DNA of 64,000 bases from the NCBI RefSeq assembly GCF_021401135.1, contig NZ_JACBFO010000004.1, positions 248,001 through 312,000 of the forward strand. Reading direction: 5' to 3'. Below are positions 59,325-64,000 of this stretch, in pieces; the stretch's first letter is position 1; every line of letters begins with the position of its first letter. The notes beneath the pieces are model-generated. The model saw only the letters and a program-made list of their open reading frames with translations, was not told where the DNA came from and made no database searches. The DNA is from Azonexus sp. R2A61. Lineage in GTDB: Bacteria > Pseudomonadota > Gammaproteobacteria > Burkholderiales > Rhodocyclaceae. The position numbers and the translations under genes were made by a program.

Positions 59325-61055
59325 TTAGCTGTGGTTTCCCCGGCTGGACAGTAGCCGGATGTAGGTCTGCTTTTCCGTCGCCGACAGGCCGGCCACGCCG
59401 AACTGCTGAGCTTTTGCCTGCAGGGCTTCGAATTCGCGTTTGTGGCCGGCGGCGGCGAGCTTGTCCAGGCTGCCGCGAAATTCCGCCAGCGCCTCGTCTT
59501 CGTCAAACGGCAGGCCGAGAAGTTCCGAGGCGGCGCCTTCGATTGCTGCTTCTTCCGGCTGGCCGCGCAGTCGTTCGCGCAGCACGGCGTAGCGACCGGC
59601 TGCCGGATCGGCCTGGACGAGTTGCTGGATGCGTAGCAGCGGCGCGCGTTCCGGCGTGTCGGGCAGGAGTTCGCCGGGCAGTTGCGCGGCGAGCTCCGGT
59701 CGGTGCAGCACGATGCGCAGCAGGTTGCGGGTCAGCGACGGTGCGCTGCGCCGGGCCTTTGGCGGTGCGGCCGGGGCATAGGACCTGAGTTCGCACAGTC
59801 GCTCGACTTCGGCCTGGGCAAAGCCGCTGGCTTCGGCCAGGCGTTTGACCAGTTGCAGGCGGAGCAGCGGTGTCGGCAGTTTGAGCAGCAGCGGCTTGGC
59901 TTCGTAGATCAGTTGCGCCTTGCCTTCGGCGCTGGTCAGGTCGCAGCGGTTGCCGAGTTCGCGCAGCAGGAAGTCGGACAGCGGCGTGGCCTGGGTGATC
60001 TGGCGTTCGAAGCCGGTCTTGCCGAATTCGCGGACATAGCTGTCCGGGTCGTGCTCGGCGGGCAGGAAGGCGAAACCGATGCGCTTGTTGTCGGCCAGTG
60101 CTTCCAGCGCATTTTCCAGTGCCCGCCAGGCGGCCTTGCGGCCGGCGTTGTCGCCGTCGAAACAGAAGACGATGCGGTCGACCTGGCGTAGCAGTTTCTG
60201 CACGTGGGTCGGTGTCGTTGCCGTGCCGAGCGTTGCCACCGCATTGCCGACGCCGTGCTGGGCCAGTGCGATGACATCCATGTAGCCTTCGGTGACGATC
60301 GCCGTGTCGGTTTCGCGCAGCGCCTGGCGCGCCTGCGGCAGGCCGAACAGTTCGCGGCCCTTTTCGAACAGCGGGGTTTCCGGCGAATTCAGGTATTTCG
60401 GTTCGCCCTGATCGATCACCCGGCCGCCGAAGGCGATGATCTCGCCTTTCGGATTGACGATCGGGATCATCAGGCGGTCGCGGAAGCGGTCGTAGCGGTG
60501 GCCGGCTTCGTTCTCGATGACCAGGCCGGCGGCCTTCAGCGTTTCGGCGTTGTAGTCGGGGAACACCGCCTGCAGGTTCTGCCAGCCGTCGGGGGCGTAG
60601 CCCATGCCGTAACGGGCGGCGATTTCTCCGGTCACCCCGCGTTTCTTGCAATATTCGACGGCTTTCGGCGAGCGCTTGAGCTGTTCCTTGTAGTAGGCGG
60701 CAGCGCGTGCCATGACGTCGATCAGGCTGCGCGTCCGGCCATGTTCCTGCGGCGAGAAGCTGTCGTTCTCGGGCACCGTCATGCCGACCCGCGAGGCCAG
60801 TTCCTTGACCGCGTCGACGAAGCCGATGCCCTGATATTCCATGACGAAGCCGATCGCCGTGCCGTGTGCGCCGCAGCCGAAGCAGTGGTAGAACTGCTTG
60901 CTCGGGCTGACCGTGAACGACGGCGTCTTCTCGTTGTGGAAAGGGCAGCAGGCGGCGTAGTTGGCGCCCGCCTTCTTCAATGGCACGTAGCTGTCCACCA
61001 GGTCGACGATGTCGACCCGGGCGAGCAGATCCTGGATGAAGCTTTCTGGGATCAC
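59325..61055 (-). CDS. dnaG: DNA primase
   Basis: Makes RNA primers for replication. 576 residues, GTG start ([14 protein letters not shown]). N-terminal zinc finger [20 protein letters not shown] followed by HCFGCGAHG, Toprim catalytic core with [11 protein letters not shown] and [11 protein letters not shown], and a C-terminal DnaB-binding helical region. Slightly short of the E. coli enzyme (581). Four bp after yqeY and 47 bp before rpoD. Confidence 0.97.
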   Translation of the reverse strand: MIPESFIQDLLARVDIVDLVDSYVPLKKAGANYAACCPFHNEKTPSFTVSPSKQFYHCFGCGAHGTAIGFVMEYQGIGFVDAVKELASRVGMTVPENDSFSPQEHGRTRSLIDVMARAAAYYKEQLKRSPKAVEYCKKRGVTGEIAARYGMGYAPDGWQNLQAVFPDYNAETLKAAGLVIENEAGHRYDRFRDRLMIPIVNPKGEIIAFGGRVIDQGEPKYLNSPETPLFEKGRELFGLPQARQALRETDTAIVTEGYMDVIALAQHGVGNAVATLGTATTPTHVQKLLRQVDRIVFCFDGDNAGRKAAWRALENALEALADNKRIGFAFLPAEHDPDSYVREFGKTGFERQITQATPLSDFLLRELGNRCDLTSAEGKAQLIYEAKPLLLKLPTPLLRLQLVKRLAEASGFAQAEVERLCELRSYAPAAPPKARRSAPSLTRNLLRIVLHRPELAAQLPGELLPDTPERAPLLRIQQLVQADPAAGRYAVLRERLRGQPEEAAIEGAASELLGLPFDEDEALAEFRGSLDKLAAAGHKREFEALQAKAQQFGVAGLSATEKQTYIRLLSSRGNHS

Positions 61056-61059
61056 TCGG

Positions 61060-61506
61060 TCAGCCGTTGAGCGCGGCCTTGACCTGTTTCGAAACCTCGC
61101 CCATGTCGGCCTTGCCGGCCAGTTGCGGCTTGAGCACGGCCATCAGCTTGCCCATGTCGGCCGGTCCGGCGGCGCCGGTCTGGGCGACCGCGGCGGCCAC
61201 GGCGGCGGCGATTTCGTCGCTGCCCATCTTTTCCGGCAGATAGGCTGACAGTACGTCGATTTCGAATTTTTCGGCGGCGGCGAGTTCCGGCCGGCCGGCG
61301 GCTTCGTACTGGGTGACGCTGTCCTTGCGCTGCTTGACCAGTTTTTCGATCACGGCGGAGATGGCGGCATCGTCGAGCTCGCTGCGTTCGTCGACTTCCT
61401 TCTGCTTGATTGCCGCGAGCAGCAGCCGGATGGCGCCGAGACGGGCGGTTTCCTTGGCCTTCATGGCCGTTTTCATGTCGTCGGAGATGCGTGCTTTCAG
61501 GCTCAT
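61060..61506 (-). CDS. yqeY: YqeY/GatB-domain protein
   Basis: 148-residue cytosolic helical protein with the YqeY family core: SLKARISDDMKTAMKAKE, LRLLLAAIKQKEVD and EIDVLSAYLPEKM. The domain is like the tRNA-binding tail of GatB. It always lies near rpsU-dnaG in many proteobacteria; exact function is not established. A terminator-like hairpin separates it from rpsU. Confidence 0.94.
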   Translation of the reverse strand: MSLKARISDDMKTAMKAKETARLGAIRLLLAAIKQKEVDERSELDDAAISAVIEKLVKQRKDSVTQYEAAGRPELAAAEKFEIDVLSAYLPEKMGSDEIAAAVAAAVAQTGAAGPADMGKLMAVLKPQLAGKADMGEVSKQVKAALNG

Positions 61507-61531
61507 GATTCCTCTTCGGGCGAAATCAAAG

Positions 61532-61564
61532 AAAAAAGCCGCCGGCTGTTCAAGGCTGGCGGCT
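61532..61564 (-). terminator. Intra-operon terminator/attenuator between rpsU and yqeY
   Basis: Stem AGCCGCC / GGCGGCT (61537-61543 with 61558-61564), followed on the minus strand by six T (complement of 61532-61537). Likely partial termination, giving more rpsU mRNA than dnaG-rpoD mRNA, as in the E. coli macromolecular synthesis operon. Confidence 0.8.
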
Positions 61565-61590
61565 CTTTCGTGCGGCGAGGCTGTACCGGA

Positions 61591-61803
61591 TCAGTACAGC
61601 TTCGGCGGCAGGGTCAGGCTACGGAGGCGCTTGTGCTGACGTTTGACGGCAGCGGCAGCCTTGCGCTTGCGTTCGGACGTGGGCTTTTCGTAAAACTCAC
61701 GGGCGCGCAGCTCGGTCAGAAGACCCGTTTTTTCGACGGTGCGCTTGAAGCGGCGGATGGCAACTTCGAACGGCTCGTTTTCCTTGACGCGAATGCTCGG
61801 CAT
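61591..61803 (-). CDS. rpsU: 30S ribosomal protein S21
   Basis: 70 residues, exactly the S21 length. [39 protein letters not shown] and the basic tail are canonical. The start has a near-perfect Shine-Dalgarno (AAGGAGGTG) 5 bp upstream, fitting high expression. First gene of rpsU-yqeY-dnaG-rpoD. Confidence 0.97.
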   Translation of the reverse strand: MPSIRVKENEPFEVAIRRFKRTVEKTGLLTELRAREFYEKPTSERKRKAAAAVKRQHKRLRSLTLPPKLY

Positions 61804-61890
61804 AATTTTCACCTCCTTTCCATGTGGCGCCGGCCGGGGTGTTAATCGGTCGGTCGCGCAATTTTTTCCGCTGAAAGCGGGAAGCTCGCC

Positions 61891-61920
61891 AGTATAGGGC
61901 AGAAGCGTCCGGCGGATCAA
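61891..61920 (-). promoter_or_regulatory. Promoter of the rpsU operon
   Basis: On the minus strand: -35 TTGATC (complement of 61915-61920), 18-bp spacer, -10 TATACT (complement of 61891-61896). It lies about 90 bp upstream of rpsU and immediately beside the divergent tsaD start region. Confidence 0.7.
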
Positions 61921-61938
61921 GTGCTAGAATCCGCGCCC

Positions 61939-62961
61939 ATGCTTGTCCTCGGTGTCGAATCCTCCTGCGACGAAACCGGCCTGGCGCTTTACGACAGCGC
62001 CGCCGGGCTGTTGTCGCACGCGCTGCATTCGCAGGTCGCAATGCACGCCGAATACGGCGGCGTGGTGCCGGAACTGGCATCGCGCGACCACATCCGGCGT
62101 GTCGTGCCGCTGCTGCGGTCGACGCTGGAAAACGCCGGAAAATCGCTGGCCGACGTTGATGCCATCGCCTATACCCGCGGCCCCGGGCTGTCCGGCGCGC
62201 TGCTCGTCGGCTGTGCCTTTGCCGAGGCGCTCGGACTGGCGCTCGACAAGCCGACGCTGCCGGTGCACCACCTCGAGGGACATCTGTTGTCGCCGCTGCT
62301 GTCGGCCGATCCGCCGACCTTCCCGTTCGTCGCGTTGCTGGTGTCCGGCGGCCACACGCAACTGATGCGGGTCAGTGGCGTCGGCGATTACGAACTGCTC
62401 GGCGAGACGCTCGACGACGCGGCCGGCGAAGCCTTCGACAAAAGCGCAAAACTGCTTGGCCTGCCGTATCCGGGCGGTGCCTTGCTGTCGAGACTGGCCG
62501 AGACCGGGACGCCGGAGCGTTACGCGCTGCCGCGTCCGATGCTGCATTCCGGCGATCTGAACTTCAGCTTTTCCGGGCTCAAGACGGCCGTGCTGACACT
62601 GGTCCGTGAAAATGCCGAAGATGCTTCGGAAGCTTTCCGTGCCGATGTCGCGCGTGCCTTCCAGGAAGCCATCGTCGAGGTGCTGGTGAAGAAATCGTTG
62701 AAGGCGCTGAAGCAGACCGGCCTGCAACGCCTGGTCGTCGCCGGTGGTGTCGGCGCCAACCGGCAGTTGCGGTCGACGCTTGACGACGAGGCAAAACGCA
62801 AGCGCTTCCGCGTGCATTATCCGGAGCTCGAATTCTGTACCGACAACGGCGCAATGATCGCCCTGGCCGGTTGCCTGCGTCTGCAGGCCGGGGCCGAGGC
62901 AAAGCCGGCGGGCAGTTTCGCGGTGCAGCCGCGCTGGCCGCTGGCGGAACTGATGCGCTGA
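61939..62961 (+). CDS. tsaD: tRNA N6-adenosine threonylcarbamoyltransferase
   Basis: Catalytic ASKHA-fold subunit of the t6A37 tRNA-modification complex. 340 residues from ATG 61939 ([14 protein letters not shown]). The metal-binding [11 protein letters not shown] (two His), [31 protein letters not shown] and [12 protein letters not shown] blocks are all intact. Divergent from rpsU; a possible -10 TAGAAT (61925-61930) lies just before the start, leaving a very short leader. Confidence 0.97.
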   Translation: MLVLGVESSCDETGLALYDSAAGLLSHALHSQVAMHAEYGGVVPELASRDHIRRVVPLLRSTLENAGKSLADVDAIAYTRGPGLSGALLVGCAFAEALGLALDKPTLPVHHLEGHLLSPLLSADPPTFPFVALLVSGGHTQLMRVSGVGDYELLGETLDDAAGEAFDKSAKLLGLPYPGGALLSRLAETGTPERYALPRPMLHSGDLNFSFSGLKTAVLTLVRENAEDASEAFRADVARAFQEAIVEVLVKKSLKALKQTGLQRLVVAGGVGANRQLRSTLDDEAKRKRFRVHYPELEFCTDNGAMIALAGCLRLQAGAEAKPAGSFAVQPRWPLAELMR

Positions 62962-62992
62962 AGCGGCCGGCCGGCGCCGTTGCCTGCCGGTC

Positions 62993-63757
62993 TCAGTTGC
63001 GTGCGTGCGCGAGTTTAAAACCTTCCAGGCCGGGCAGTGCGCGCAGTCCCGCCGGCATGGCGGCGAGCGGTCGACCGAGATCGCGCCCCAGCGCCACCGC
63101 GACGAAACTCCATTCCTGGGCGCCGCCCTCGCTTTTCAACGTGAACGAGCCGTTGGCGACCTCGTAGCCGAGGTTGCGCAGGGCTTGCCGGACGGCGCTT
63201 TCGTCGGGTTCGGTGCCGGGCTGGAAACGCAGGTCGACGAAGATGGCATGCCGCGACGGCAGGCGACCTTCGAGTTTCGAGACGTAGAGCATGCAGGCGG
63301 CCGACAGTGCGGTCAGCAGGATGGCCGCGCCGTAGAAACCGATGCCGACCAGCACGCCGATCACCGAAGCGGCCCAGATCGAGGCGGCCGTGGTCAGGCC
63401 GCTGATGTTCAGGCCTTCCTTCATGATCACGCCGGCGCCGAGAAAGCCGACGCCGGTGACGATGCCCTGGATGACCCGGGTCGGGTCGGGCGCCGGCAGC
63501 GTTCCGCCCGCCCGCAGCAATTCGCTGCCGCCGAACCAGGCTTCGGGATAACCGCAGATCACCGTCACCGCGCAGGAGGCGACGCAGACCAGGCCGTAGG
63601 TGCGCATGCCGGCGGCGCGCCCGTGGTAGGAGCGCTCGTAGCCGACGACGAAGCCGAGCAGCAGCGCGCCGACCAGGTTCATGAAGACGATCAGGTTGGT
63701 GACGATCTCCTGGGCGGACCAATAATGGGCGAGGGCCGAGGTGGAAAGCTGGGTCAT
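62993..63757 (-). CDS. MgtC/SapB-family membrane protein
   Basis: 254 residues. N-terminal MgtC domain with four to five membrane helices. Conserved LLLGFVVGYERSYHGRAAGMRTYGLV, GVGFLGAGVIMKEGLNISGL and TTAASIWAASVIGVLVGIGF are family hallmarks. A cytosolic C-terminal ACT-like tail (about 165-254) follows. MgtC relatives are linked to Mg limitation and to control of ATP synthase or phosphate uptake; the role here is unknown. Converges with tsaD (31 bp between). Confidence 0.9.
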   Translation of the reverse strand: MTQLSTSALAHYWSAQEIVTNLIVFMNLVGALLLGFVVGYERSYHGRAAGMRTYGLVCVASCAVTVICGYPEAWFGGSELLRAGGTLPAPDPTRVIQGIVTGVGFLGAGVIMKEGLNISGLTTAASIWAASVIGVLVGIGFYGAAILLTALSAACMLYVSKLEGRLPSRHAIFVDLRFQPGTEPDESAVRQALRNLGYEVANGSFTLKSEGGAQEWSFVAVALGRDLGRPLAAMPAGLRALPGLEGFKLAHARN

Positions 63758-63821
63758 GGCGACGCCTGCGTGGCTAAAGCGTCGAGTGTTCTGGAAAAGC
63801 GCCGGCGGCGCAAGCGGCCGT

Positions 63822-63965
63822 TCAGCGCGCGCTGGCCGGCCTGGCGAGCAAAATCACCCGATTGTCGCGGTCGACCGCAGCCAGCCCCTTTTTTCCGGCC
63901 TCCTTGCGTTTCGGGCATTTCTTGCAGCGCGGACTGGCGCCGCAGCAGCCTTTTTTTCTGCCCAT
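63822..63965 (-). CDS. Tiny Cys-rich basic protein (47 aa), unrecognised
   Basis: A short frame from ATG 63965 to TGA 63822 encodes MGRKKGCCGASPRCKKCPKR followed by a basic Lys/Ala stretch and a hydrophobic patch (NRVILLARP). CC-x5-C-x2-C with interspersed Lys/Arg looks like a small zinc- or nucleic-acid-binding knuckle. Only a weak ribosome-binding sequence is visible. Small proteins with a CC...PRCKxCP motif seem familiar from other bacteria, but I cannot name a family. It includes a GTCGACCGCA word. Confidence 0.5.
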   Translation of the reverse strand: MGRKKGCCGASPRCKKCPKRKEAGKKGLAAVDRDNRVILLARPASAR

Positions 63966-64000
63966 GTCCGTGGCTTTCAGTGACGCCTGGCGACCCAGTA

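Overview
The window looks like chromosomal DNA of a high-GC betaproteobacterium, most likely in the Rhodocyclales (Dechloromonas/Azonexus type). The basis is gene content and order: miaB-ybeZ-ybeY-corC-lnt, rpsU-yqeY-dnaG-rpoD, glyQS-gmhB-plsC and pstSCAB-phoU-phoBR, plus many c-di-GMP and sensory genes. The genus is an inference. I see no prophage, transposase, rRNA operon or CRISPR array; most of the sequence is housekeeping genes with short intergenic gaps.

Layout. 1-8.4 kb: the end of an unrecognised gene, then central carbon enzymes on the minus strand (gap, tkt, fbp) bordered by two related small envelope proteins, and a PAS-GGDEF-EAL protein. 8.5-15.4 kb: rsmE, a polyphosphate:AMP phosphotransferase (pap), argA, an iron-trafficking protein, an EAL-CBS-GGDEF protein and rpiA. 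15.5-22.7 kb: a Lys/Ala/Pro-rich protein and the complete phosphate uptake and sensing locus pstS-pstC-pstA-pstB-phoU-phoB-phoR, with a well-formed PHO-box promoter. 22.7-23.5 kb: a non-coding island made of a long imperfect inverted repeat. 23.5-30.1 kb: purT, a chemoreceptor, and a four-gene operon (PlcP-like metallophosphoesterase, glycosyltransferase, diacylglycerol kinase, second glycosyltransferase) preceded by a multi-repeat PHO box. 30-40.4 kb: a hybrid histidine kinase with a solute-binding protein, the gloA / YgjP-like / plsC / gmhB / glyS / glyQ minus-strand block, and a lytic transglycosylase with a structured leader. 40.5-47.8 kb: msrA, a YiiX-like envelope cysteine peptidase, the lnt-corC-ybeY-ybeZ-miaB block and a tRNA with anticodon CAT. 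48-57.2 kb: a dipeptide-type ABC transporter, a GntR-family regulator, a cytosolic gamma-glutamyltransferase and an SBF-family transporter. 57.2-64 kb: a second CAT tRNA, rpoD, dnaG, yqeY, rpsU, tsaD, an MgtC-like protein and a tiny Cys-rich protein.

The main biological theme is phosphorus economy. Uptake and sensing (Pst/PhoU/PhoBR), polyphosphate use (Pap) and, by inference, replacement of phospholipids by glycolipids (PlcP plus two Agt-like glycosyltransferases plus DgkA under a PHO box) all lie within 21 kb. A second possible system is a GntR-controlled operon for import and cytosolic cleavage of gamma-glutamyl peptides, with four TGCATGCA palindromes around its first gene. Across the window a decamer, TGCGGTCGAC, and its 14-bp palindromic form occur far more often than base composition suggests.
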